From CAKZML01 sp963823435 (GTDB taxonomy: Bacteria > Pseudomonadota > Gammaproteobacteria > Steroidobacterales > BM003), in contig CAWGLN010000002.1 in the NCBI GenBank assembly GCA_963823435.1, forward strand, positions 310,001-374,000: a stretch of 64,000 nucleotides of DNA, given 5' to 3'. Below the pieces are notes generated by a model. That model was not told the DNA's origin. It searched no databases and saw nothing but the letters and a program-made list of their open reading frames with translations. Positions 43,957-52,288 of this stretch are shown here, one piece after another. The number at the start of each line of letters is the position of its first letter. Position 1 is the stretch's first letter. The translations under genes and the position numbers were made by a program.

Positions 43957-44117
43957 GGAACCTCTGATCTATTCATGAACTCGTGTTTTGCGTCTAAAAA
44001 ATCCATCTTCTGTGTTGCCAATCTTCGCAATAGAACCACTATTCCGTGCGATTGGCGCCTGGAATCTGAATTGTTTCGCTCACAATCCGCTTCGCCCAGA
44101 ATAAAGCAGAGACTCCC
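43957..44117 (-). repeat. 160-bp dispersed element between dnaE and accA
   Basis: Full copy in reverse orientation. Ends read GGAACCTCTGATCTATTCATG and CAGAGACTCCC followed by TA. The element-strand hairpin is CGGAATAG-TGGTT-CTATTGCG. The terminal G plus flanking TA makes the dnaE stop codon. The rest of the 244-base dnaE-accA gap shows no gene. Confidence 0.9.
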
Positions 44118-47100
44118 TAGGAGTTTTCAATTCTGCGAGGATATAACACCTTGACCCGGTCGCGCCCGGCCAATTCGGCAAGCCGATCCATCAGCTCCCG
44201 TGTCGGTTTCACGCGCCACTGCTCTCCCAGGTTCACCCGGCCCTGTGCACTGCGACCCCGGTACTGTATCCAGACCTCACACAAACCATCCAGATGAGGC
44301 TGCAGGGCTGATTTAAGTTCCGCAGCGAACTCCTGGTCAATGCTCGACCTGTCGCACTGGATCAGCAAGCGCCGCGCATATCGTTGACGGGCCTGCTCCA
44401 TGGTTACCAGGGTACTGGCATTAAGGCGCCAGCCATCCATGAAATCGTCAAATCGCAGGTTACCCTCGACAATCAAGATCGCATCCTTGTCCAGCAAATG
44501 CCTGTGGGTATTGGCAACATCGTCAAACAAGGTCACTTCCAGGCGGGCACTGCGATCGTCCAGTTCCAGGATCAACCGGTTGCCGCGTTTTTTCATATCC
44601 ATCACCAGGCCGCCCACAGTGATCGCCTTGCGGTTTGATGCATAACGCGACTCGCCCGGCCCGGGTCTGCCCGATACCAGATCCGCGATGCGCCCGCTGG
44701 TGAACTGCTTGAGTTCTTCCTCGTACTCGTTGATGGGATGACCGGTGAGGTACAGACCCAGGGTCTCACGTTCGCCCAGCAGGCGTTGCTGTTCGCTCCA
44801 CTCGGCGCGGGGCTTGATCAACGTATGCTCCATGGGGACGGCGGGTGCGGTAACCGATCCAAATAAATCGCTTTGCCCGGCGGCGGAGGCACGGGCATCC
44901 TGTTCGGCCACTTTCAGGGCCTCGTCGAGGTTCGCCAGCAAGGTCGCCCGGTTTTCACCCAGGCTGTCCATCGACCCGGAGCGAATAACCGCTTCTAGCA
45001 CCCGCCGGTTAAGACGCTTCATATCGGCCCGGCAACACAGGTCAAACAAGTCGTTGAAAAGCCCGTTCCGATCGCGCTCCTCCAGCAAGCCCTCAATAGC
45101 GCCGCGACCGACACCCTTGATCGCGCCCAGGCCATAACGAATGCTTTTCGGGTCCGGTGCGGAGAAGGCAAACTGCGACTCATTCACATCCGGCGGCAGT
45201 ACCGTCAAGCCCATGCGGTTGCACTCCTCGATAATCGTCACCACCTTGTCGGTGCTGTCCATGTCCGAGGACAAGACTGCCGCCATAAAGGTGGCCGGGT
45301 AATGGGCTTTCAGCCAGGCCGTCTGGTAGGACAACATGGCATAGGCAGCCGAGTGCGATTTGTTAAAGCCGTAACCGGCGAACTTCTCCATCAAGTCGAA
45401 TATGTAGGTCGCCTTGGCCTGATCGACGCCACGGGCCTTGGCGCCTTCGACGAAAATCTCACGCTGCTTGGCCATTTCCTCGGCATTTTTCTTGCCCATG
45501 GCGCGACGCAACAGGTCGGCGCCCCCCAGGCTGTATCCGGCCAGCACCTGGGCGATTTGCATCACCTGTTCCTGGTAGAGAATCACCCCGTAGGTAGGCT
45601 GCAAAATGGATTGAAGATCCGGATGCAGGTAGTCGATGGTGGCGCCAGTGCGATCATGCTTGCGATCGATAAAATCGTCTACCATGCCCGATTGAAGCGG
45701 TCCCGGGCGGAACAGCGCCACCAGCGCGATAATCTCGTCAAACCGGTCCGGCTGCAGCCGCTTGATCAGGTCTTTCATGCCACGGGACTCGAGCTGAAAC
45801 ACCGCTGTGGTCTCACAGCGCTTCAGCAGCGCGAAAGTCTCCTGGTCGTCATACTGGATGCCGTCCAGGCTGACGGGGTTTTCACCCGCCGCCTGGCGTC
45901 GACGGTTTATCGCTTTCAGCGCCCAATCGATGATGGTCAAGGTACGCAGACCCAGGAAATCGAACTTGACCAGACCGACTTTTTCGACATCGTCCTTGTC
46001 AAACTGACTGATCACATTGCCGCCGCCCTGTTCACAGTACAAGGGCACAAAGTCGGTCAGGGGTCCGGGAGCGATCACCACCCCACCCGCGTGTTTACCC
46101 GCGTTCCTGGACAGACCTTCCAGGGATCTCGCCAGGTCAATCAGGGCCTGCACATCCTCCTCGTTTTCATAGGCAGTGCGCAGTTCCTGTTCCTGGGCCA
46201 GGGCCTTGTCCAGGGTCATCCCTATTTCGAACGGAATCAGCTTGGCTATACGATCGACAAAACCGTATGGGTGCCCCAGCACCCGACCCACATCACGCAC
46301 CACCGCCTTGGCCGCCATGGTGCCGAAGGTGATGATCTGGGACACCTGGTCACGTCCATAGCGCTCGGCCACATACTCAATCACACGGTCCCTGCCTTCC
46401 ATGCAGAAGTCCACGTCGAAGTCCGGCATGGAAACACGTTCCGGATTCAGGAATCGCTCGAACAGCAGGTCGTGCTCCAGGGGATCCAGGTCGGTAATAC
46501 CCAGCACCCATGCCACCAGTGAGCCTGCGCCGGATCCGCGTCCCGGCCCTACCGGCACGTCGTTCTCGCGGGCCCAGCGGATAAAGTCCGCCACGATCAG
46601 AAAGTAGCCGGGAAAGCCCATTCCGGCGATCACCGAAAGTTCAATCTCCAGGCGTTCGCGGTAGGCCGGGATATCGGCTTCGGCAATATTGCGGACCTGC
46701 AACTTCAGCTCCAGGCCCTGTTGGCTGGCCTGGGCCAGCCAGGAAGCGGTTGTGAAACCTTCAGGAACCTCGAATTCCGGCAACACACTATGGCCCAGTT
46801 GCATCTTGAGGTTACAGCGCCTGGCTATTTCCACCGAGTTGGCCAGCGCTTCAGGCAGGTCCTCGAACAGTTCGGTCATTTCCTGGGCGCTGCGCAGGTA
46901 CTGCTGGGGGGAATATTCCTTGGGTCTGCCGGGATCCGTCAGGGTGTGGCCCCCATGGATGCATACCCGCGCCTCATGCGAATCAAACTCGTCCTGGTCC
47001 AGGAAGCGCACGTCGTTGGTCGCCACCAGCGGCACATCCGCCCTGGCGGCCAGGGCCACGGCCGCGTGCAGATAGGTTTCATCTCCCTCGCGACCCGTGC

Positions 47101-47614
47101 GGCTCACTTCCATGTAATAACGATCGGGGAACAGGTCCAGCCAGAATTTCAGCGCCTGCAGCGCATCCTCCTCCCGCCGGGCAAGCAGTGCCCTGCCTAC
47201 ATCACCACGCTTGCCCCCGGACAAGGCGATCAAACCTCCGCTAAAACCCCGGAACCATTCCCTTTCCAGCATAGGCACCCCATGGTGCTGCCCTTCCAGG
47301 TAAGCCCGGGTCAACAGACGCGAAAGGTTGCGGTAGCCGTTCTCGTAGTCCTGACAAAGCAACAGCAGGCGACTGGGCTTGCCGGGATCCTCGGGCTCCC
47401 TTAGTAACAAGTCTGCGCCAACGATGGGCTTGATACCCAGCTTGCGGGCCGCCTGGTAAAACTTCACCAGGCCGAACAAATCGTTTTGATCCGTCATGGC
47501 CACCGCGGGCATTCCCAGCTCCGCAACCCTTTGCATCAGCGCCGGGATACGTACGACGCTGTCCGCGAGAGAGAACTCGGTATGCAATTGAAGGTGTACG
47601 AACCCGGGGTTCAT
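44117..47614 (-). CDS. dnaE: DNA polymerase III subunit alpha
   Basis: DnaE is the replicative polymerase. The 1165-residue protein has an N-terminal PHP domain (VHLQLHTEFSLADSVVRIP), the polymerase palm with GPGRGSGAGSLVAWVLGITD and PDFDVDFCMEGRDRVIEYV (catalytic Asp pair), the third Asp in FDFLGLRTLTIID, fingers with HAGGVVIAP, an HhH region and an OB domain near VGGLVMDMKKRGNRL. Length is normal and no frame break was seen. The start overlaps the rnhB stop (ATGA). Confidence 0.98.
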   Translation of the reverse strand: MNPGFVHLQLHTEFSLADSVVRIPALMQRVAELGMPAVAMTDQNDLFGLVKFYQAARKLGIKPIVGADLLLREPEDPGKPSRLLLLCQDYENGYRNLSRLLTRAYLEGQHHGVPMLEREWFRGFSGGLIALSGGKRGDVGRALLARREEDALQALKFWLDLFPDRYYMEVSRTGREGDETYLHAAVALAARADVPLVATNDVRFLDQDEFDSHEARVCIHGGHTLTDPGRPKEYSPQQYLRSAQEMTELFEDLPEALANSVEIARRCNLKMQLGHSVLPEFEVPEGFTTASWLAQASQQGLELKLQVRNIAEADIPAYRERLEIELSVIAGMGFPGYFLIVADFIRWARENDVPVGPGRGSGAGSLVAWVLGITDLDPLEHDLLFERFLNPERVSMPDFDVDFCMEGRDRVIEYVAERYGRDQVSQIITFGTMAAKAVVRDVGRVLGHPYGFVDRIAKLIPFEIGMTLDKALAQEQELRTAYENEEDVQALIDLARSLEGLSRNAGKHAGGVVIAPGPLTDFVPLYCEQGGGNVISQFDKDDVEKVGLVKFDFLGLRTLTIIDWALKAINRRRQAAGENPVSLDGIQYDDQETFALLKRCETTAVFQLESRGMKDLIKRLQPDRFDEIIALVALFRPGPLQSGMVDDFIDRKHDRTGATIDYLHPDLQSILQPTYGVILYQEQVMQIAQVLAGYSLGGADLLRRAMGKKNAEEMAKQREIFVEGAKARGVDQAKATYIFDLMEKFAGYGFNKSHSAAYAMLSYQTAWLKAHYPATFMAAVLSSDMDSTDKVVTIIEECNRMGLTVLPPDVNESQFAFSAPDPKSIRYGLGAIKGVGRGAIEGLLEERDRNGLFNDLFDLCCRADMKRLNRRVLEAVIRSGSMDSLGENRATLLANLDEALKVAEQDARASAAGQSDLFGSVTAPAVPMEHTLIKPRAEWSEQQRLLGERETLGLYLTGHPINEYEEELKQFTSGRIADLVSGRPGPGESRYASNRKAITVGGLVMDMKKRGNRLILELDDRSARLEVTLFDDVANTHRHLLDKDAILIVEGNLRFDDFMDGWRLNASTLVTMEQARQRYARRLLIQCDRSSIDQEFAAELKSALQPHLDGLCEVWIQYRGRSAQGRVNLGEQWRVKPTRELMDRLAELAGRDRVKVLYPRRIENS

Positions 47615-48231
47615 AGATCGCTCGCCAGGACTGCCGCTACCGGTGCGAAAGAGCGTCGATGGACCGCACAGGGACCCGCCTCAAGCAGACGCTGACGGTG
47701 AGCTACGGTGGGATACCCCTTGTGGCCGGCAAAACCATACCCCGGATACACAAGATCCAGTCTCACCATCATCGCGTCGCGTACAACCTTGGCCAGAATG
47801 GAGGCCGCGCTGATCTCCGCGACCAGGGCATCGCCGCCGACAATCGCTTCCATCGTGCAGTTCAATCCGGTTCCTGCGAGCGAAGGACAGCGATTTCCAT
47901 CCACCCGGACGTGCGTGGGCGCGACCGCGAGACCCAGCAGGCACCTGCGCATGGCCAGCATGGTGGCCTGGAGGATATTCAGGCTATCGATCTCCTGGGA
48001 ATCCGCCCAGGCGATACCCCATGCCAGCGCACGGGATTGCACCAGCGGAAACAATGCACGTCGGCGCGCCTCGGTGAGTTTCTTGGAGTCGTCCAGGCCG
48101 TGTATGGGGGCTCTGGGGTCCAGTATCACGGCGGCCGCCACGACCGGCCCCGCCAACGGGCCCCTGCCCGCTTCATCCACACCTGCGACCAGGTAATTCG
48201 TCCCGGGTCCCTGCCTCCGGCGATTGATCAT
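47611..48231 (-). CDS. rnhB: Ribonuclease HII
   Basis: RNase HII removes ribonucleotides from DNA. The 206-residue protein has the catalytic Asp-Glu in VAGVDEAGRGPLAGPVVAA, LDDSKKLTEARR, VDGNRCP and the C-terminal KGYPTVAHRQRL. It overlaps both lpxB (ATGA) and dnaE (ATGA), the standard lpxB-rnhB-dnaE arrangement. Confidence 0.97.
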   Translation of the reverse strand: MINRRRQGPGTNYLVAGVDEAGRGPLAGPVVAAAVILDPRAPIHGLDDSKKLTEARRRALFPLVQSRALAWGIAWADSQEIDSLNILQATMLAMRRCLLGLAVAPTHVRVDGNRCPSLAGTGLNCTMEAIVGGDALVAEISAASILAKVVRDAMMVRLDLVYPGYGFAGHKGYPTVAHRQRLLEAGPCAVHRRSFAPVAAVLASDL

Positions 48232-49391
48232 TTTTCCACCTGCCGGGCGGCAGGTGAGCCGAGCAAGGTCAATATTGCCTTGGCTGCGCTGGCAGCGGCA
48301 TCCTGGCGCAGGTCCCGGTGCATGACCTCAAATACGTCCACCTGTTGCCGTTGTCGCGCCGGCTGATCCAGCAGGGCCAGGACCTCGGTACCGAGGTTCC
48401 GGGGAGTCACCGCGTCCATCGTGTATTCGGGCACTACCGGCGGTGTGTGCAGGAGGTTCGGCAAACTGTAATGTTTCAGGTGCAAACCGAGAAACGTTTC
48501 CGCCAGCCACTTGGTGAATCTTGCCACGCGATAGGCCATCACCATGGGACGTTTCACCAGGGCCGCTTCCAGCGCGGCGGTCCCCGAGGCCAGCACCACC
48601 ACATCCGCCGCCGCCATACAGGCCTGGGGTCGGCCATCCACCAGGGTTACCCGGACACCGGGGGCCGCTATGGCCAGGGCTTCCTCGAAGGCCTGGCGCA
48701 CCGCGGCTCCCGCCATGGGCGAAACAAATACCAGGTCAGGGCGGCGGTCGGCCAGCCAGCCAATGGTACCGGCAAAGTCGGCGCCCAGGCGCTTGAGCTC
48801 ACCCCGTCGGCTGCCAGGCAACACCGCAACGACCTGGCCGTTTTCGGGCAGACCCAACTGTTGCCTGTGCTCGGACTGGTCAAGGTAGTGGGGAATCTCG
48901 TCGGCAAGGGGATGCCCTACAAATACGGCGGGCACATCGAACCGGTCATAAAAGGCTTTCTCGAATGGCAGCAGACACAGGACCAGGTCCGTTGCACGAC
49001 CGATCTTGTGCACCCGCCCCTGGCGCCAGGCCCAGACTGAGGGGCTGACAAACTGCACCGTCTTGATGCCCTTGCGTTTTAACTTGCGCTCAAGACCCAG
49101 GTTGAAATCCGGCGCGTCCACACCGACAAACACGTCCGGCGGGTTATCACGCCAATGTCTTACCAGGCCCCGGCGCAGACGTAACAAGCGGGGCAATTCT
49201 GCCAGCACTTCCACGAGACCCATTACCGCCAGTTCATCCGCATCGTGCAGGCACCGGCATCCGGCATCACGCATCAGCGGACCACCCACGCCTTCCACCT
49301 GCAGGTCGGGAACCGACCGCTTGAGCGCGCGGATCAGGGTTGCCCCCAGCAAATCGCCGGAGGCCTCACCAGCGACAATGGCTAGGCGCAT
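48228..49391 (-). CDS. lpxB: Lipid-A-disaccharide synthase
   Basis: LpxB joins UDP-diacylglucosamine and lipid X to form the lipid A disaccharide. The 387-residue GT19 protein starts RLAIVAGEASGDLLGATLI and has DAPDFNLGLERKLK, FVSPSVWAWRQGRVHKI, FVGHPLADEIP, LPGSRRGEL and SGTAALEAAL. It stands after lpxA with a 69-base gap. Confidence 0.97.
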   Translation of the reverse strand: MRLAIVAGEASGDLLGATLIRALKRSVPDLQVEGVGGPLMRDAGCRCLHDADELAVMGLVEVLAELPRLLRLRRGLVRHWRDNPPDVFVGVDAPDFNLGLERKLKRKGIKTVQFVSPSVWAWRQGRVHKIGRATDLVLCLLPFEKAFYDRFDVPAVFVGHPLADEIPHYLDQSEHRQQLGLPENGQVVAVLPGSRRGELKRLGADFAGTIGWLADRRPDLVFVSPMAGAAVRQAFEEALAIAAPGVRVTLVDGRPQACMAAADVVVLASGTAALEAALVKRPMVMAYRVARFTKWLAETFLGLHLKHYSLPNLLHTPPVVPEYTMDAVTPRNLGTEVLALLDQPARQRQQVDVFEVMHRDLRQDAAASAAKAILTLLGSPAARQVEK

Positions 49392-49460
49392 CTGTCAGTG
49401 ATCCTCTTTTTGCGAATTCCCGTGGGCCTGGCTTTTATCCCAGGGCCAAGCTCAACCAGT

Positions 49461-50240
49461 TCAGCGAAGAATACTGCGTCGCGACTCGTCGACCAGGAAG
49501 TCCAGGAAAATTTTCAACTCCGGCTGCGTCTCCGTCAATCTCGCGATTTCTTCAGTGGCTTCCTGCAAACGCATACCTGAACGATAGAGCACCCGGTAGG
49601 CATTGCGAATATTGCGCAACTGGTCCTTATCAAACCCCCGCCGCTTCAGACCCTCGAGGTTTATACCCTTGGGTTCCGCCGGGTTACCCGAGACAGTGAC
49701 GTAGGGTGGCACATCCCGATTTACCCCTGCATACATCCCCAGGAATGCATGGTCCCCGACCGAACAAAACTGGTGCGCACCTGAGAAGCCACCAAAAATA
49801 ACGTAGTCTCCCACGTGCACATGTCCCGCCAGGGTCGCGTTATTGGCCAGGATCGTCTGGTCACCCACAACACAATCATGGGCGATATGTACGTAGCCCA
49901 TGATCCAGTTGTCGTTGCCCACCCGGGTGACGCCTGAGTCATTCACGGTACCGCGGTTGATGCTGGTGAACTCGCGAATCGTATTGCGATCACCTATTTG
50001 CAGGCTGGTTTTCTCGCCCGCATATTTCTTGTCCTGGGGTGCATCACCGATAGAGGTAAATTGGAAAATCCGGTTTTGCTCGCCAATACTGGTCGGTCCC
50101 TTGATCACGACATGGGAGCCGATCTCTGACCCCGCTCCGATGCGTACACCGTCGCCAATCACGCTGTAGGGACCGATGATCACTCCGTCGGCAATCTCGG
50201 CACCCGGGTCAACGATCGCGGTAGCATGTATTCTGCTCAT
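49461..50240 (-). CDS. lpxA: UDP-N-acetylglucosamine acyltransferase
   Basis: LpxA adds the first acyl chain to UDP-GlcNAc in lipid A synthesis. The 259-residue protein is a left-handed hexapeptide-repeat helix (IHATAIVDPGAEIADGVIIG) with the catalytic His in MGYVHIAHDCVVGDQ and GGFSGAHQFCSVGDHAF, and a helical C terminus with LEGLKRRGFDKDQLRNI. It overlaps the fabZ stop by four bases. Confidence 0.98.
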   Translation of the reverse strand: MSRIHATAIVDPGAEIADGVIIGPYSVIGDGVRIGAGSEIGSHVVIKGPTSIGEQNRIFQFTSIGDAPQDKKYAGEKTSLQIGDRNTIREFTSINRGTVNDSGVTRVGNDNWIMGYVHIAHDCVVGDQTILANNATLAGHVHVGDYVIFGGFSGAHQFCSVGDHAFLGMYAGVNRDVPPYVTVSGNPAEPKGINLEGLKRRGFDKDQLRNIRNAYRVLYRSGMRLQEATEEIARLTETQPELKIFLDFLVDESRRSILR

Positions 50241-50683
50241 TGGCCTGGCGCCACCATCAACTCCGCTGTCGCAACAACAACGCCATCAACTTCGGCAGTC
50301 GTATTGAACTTCCATATCGTCCGGATCCTGCGGGCAAACTCAACCTTCAGTGTGAGTTGATCGCCGGGAAACACCGGCTTCTTGAAGCGTGCGCTATCTA
50401 TACCGACGAACACAAAAACCTTGCCCTCGGTGGGCGCCTCGCCGACAGTCTCAAAAGCCAGCAATCCACAAGCCTGGGCGAGCGCCTCGACGACCAACAC
50501 GCCCGGCATGATCGGTCGGCCCGGGAAATGCCCCTGAAAAAACGGTTCATTAATGCTGACGTTCTTGATTGCGGTCAGAGTTTTTCCCGGTTCGCAGGAA
50601 ATAACCTTGTCCACCAGAAGGAAAGGATAACGATGGGGCAACAGCCCCATCACTCCCTGCGTATCAATACTTTTTCCACTCAT
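50237..50683 (-). CDS. fabZ: 3-hydroxyacyl-ACP dehydratase FabZ
   Basis: FabZ dehydrates beta-hydroxyacyl-ACP in fatty acid elongation and competes with LpxA/LpxD for hydroxymyristoyl-ACP. The 148-residue hot-dog-fold protein has the catalytic His in MGLLPHRYPFLLVDKV and the Glu in GHFPGRPIMPGVLVVEALAQ. It lies 2 bases after lpxD. Confidence 0.98.
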   Translation of the reverse strand: MSGKSIDTQGVMGLLPHRYPFLLVDKVISCEPGKTLTAIKNVSINEPFFQGHFPGRPIMPGVLVVEALAQACGLLAFETVGEAPTEGKVFVFVGIDSARFKKPVFPGDQLTLKVEFARRIRTIWKFNTTAEVDGVVVATAELMVAPGQ

Positions 50684-50685
50684 GA

Positions 50686-51720
50686 TTATGTTTCTTCTTC
50701 CGGGGTGCCGGCTGCTCTCTCAAGTTTTTTAACCGTACGCGCAAGTTTGTCCAGTTGCCTGAAGCGGGCGCTGTTACGCCGCCAGTTCCCGGCCTCATCC
50801 ATGGGCAGGGCGCCGGAATAGACACTGCCCTCCTGGTGAATGGAATGGTTGACGAAAGTACGCGCTGTAACAATGACCCGGTCGGCTATCGAAAGGTGAC
50901 CGGCAAAACCGGCGTCTCCCGCAATCTGGCAATGTCGACCAATACGCGTGCTGCCAGACACCTTGACCGACCCGGCCATGGCCGTGTGCGCTCCAACATG
51001 GACGTTGTGCGCAATCATGATCAGGTTATCCAGACGCACGTCGTCTTCCAGCACAGTGTCCCCCAGCGCTCCACGATCTACCGTGGTGTTGGCGCCAATT
51101 TCCACGTCATTGCCCACCTGGACGCTACCCAGCTGCGGCACCTTGACCCAGCCTTCAGCGCCCGGGGCGAGGCCGAACCCGTCAGCGCCCAGAACGCAGC
51201 CGGGGTGCAGGACGCAGCGTTTTCCAATGCTCACCCGTTCACCCACATACACCCTGCCAACCAGGCGGGTGTCATCACCAATACTTGCGCCTTCCTCGAC
51301 CACGCATCCGGGACCAATGTAGACCCCCTCGCCAATGACCGCCCCCTGGCCGACATAACTCAGGGCGCCCACCTGGGCGCCTGGCGAAACGCTGGCTCCG
51401 GTCTCCACCACGGCTGATGCATGGATGCCGGGCACCACCTGCCTGGGCGGACGAAGATATTGGGCTACTCTTGCATAGACGGTATAGGGGTTATCGCAAA
51501 CCAGCGCCGCGACAGGGCAATCCGCAAGGTCACCTGCCTTCAACAGGACTGCACCTGCCCGGGTACCGGGCAGGTGCCCCTTGAATTTTGGATTCGACAG
51601 GAAGGTAATGGACTCGGGACCTGCCTCCTCCAGCGAGCCAAGAGAGGACACTACCTTGTCGGGATCACCGACCAGCTCACAGCCGAAGCGCACTGCCAGT
51701 TGCGATAGAGTCAGCTCCAT
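50686..51720 (-). CDS. lpxD: UDP-3-O-acylglucosamine N-acyltransferase
   Basis: LpxD adds the second acyl chain in lipid A synthesis. The 344-residue protein has an N-terminal uridine-binding domain (SLGSLEEAGPESITFLSNPK) and a hexapeptide-repeat helix (GASVSPGAQVGALSYVGQGA), with the catalytic His in LDNLIMIAHNVHVG. The C-terminal helix follows near NSARFRQLDKLARTV. Frame intact. Confidence 0.98.
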   Translation of the reverse strand: MELTLSQLAVRFGCELVGDPDKVVSSLGSLEEAGPESITFLSNPKFKGHLPGTRAGAVLLKAGDLADCPVAALVCDNPYTVYARVAQYLRPPRQVVPGIHASAVVETGASVSPGAQVGALSYVGQGAVIGEGVYIGPGCVVEEGASIGDDTRLVGRVYVGERVSIGKRCVLHPGCVLGADGFGLAPGAEGWVKVPQLGSVQVGNDVEIGANTTVDRGALGDTVLEDDVRLDNLIMIAHNVHVGAHTAMAGSVKVSGSTRIGRHCQIAGDAGFAGHLSIADRVIVTARTFVNHSIHQEGSVYSGALPMDEAGNWRRNSARFRQLDKLARTVKKLERAAGTPEEET

Positions 51721-51743
51721 TGCGCTAGCACACCCTTGTGGTC

Positions 51744-52274
51744 TTAGTTGGCCTGCTTGAATTTGGATTGCAGGGCAGTCAGCAGCGCGTCGGTGATATC
51801 CAGGCCTTCACTGGCATAAATCACATCCCCAAGGACCAGGTCATATTTCTGGCTGCGGGCATAATTCTGAATCTCCTGACCCAGGATACGCTGCAGTTTG
51901 CCTAATTCCTCGTTACGACGAAGGTTGGCATCCTCGTTCATTTCCTGTCCCTTGCGCTGGAAATCGCGTTGCCCGTCGCGCAACTGACGCTCGATGTTAC
52001 GCCGCTCTTCCTCGCTCATGACCGCACCATCACGCTTCAGGGTCTCTTCTTTTTCGCGAAGGTCCTTCTGCAATGCCGCCAACTCGCGCTGACGCGGGGC
52101 AAATTCGGACTGGAGTTGCTCCATCATGGCCTTGGCCTGGGGCGCCGACTCCAGCAAACGTGGAATATTAACCACCGCAATCTTGTTCTCGGCAGCCTGT
52201 GCACTCACGGCACCCAGGCTGGCAAATGCCACCAGTCCAAGAACAGCCAAACGCCAATTTTTGTTTACTCGCAT
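51744..52274 (-). CDS. skp: Periplasmic chaperone Skp (OmpH)
   Basis: Skp holds unfolded outer-membrane proteins on their way to BamA. The 176-residue precursor starts MRVNKNWRLAVLGLVAFASL with a signal peptide cut after VSAQA, then the OmpH core IAVVNIPRLLESAPQAKAMM and a long coiled coil with many Glu/Arg/Gln residues (LAALQKDLREKEETLKRDG). ATG 52274 has GGTGG upstream. Confidence 0.94.
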   Translation of the reverse strand: MRVNKNWRLAVLGLVAFASLGAVSAQAAENKIAVVNIPRLLESAPQAKAMMEQLQSEFAPRQRELAALQKDLREKEETLKRDGAVMSEEERRNIERQLRDGQRDFQRKGQEMNEDANLRRNEELGKLQRILGQEIQNYARSQKYDLVLGDVIYASEGLDITDALLTALQSKFKQAN

Positions 52275-52288
52275 GAAATTAACCACCA

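Noticed and set aside
45302..46522. 406-codon plus-strand frame opposite dnaE
   Set aside because: Shadow of dnaE; high GC keeps stops rare in the opposite frame.
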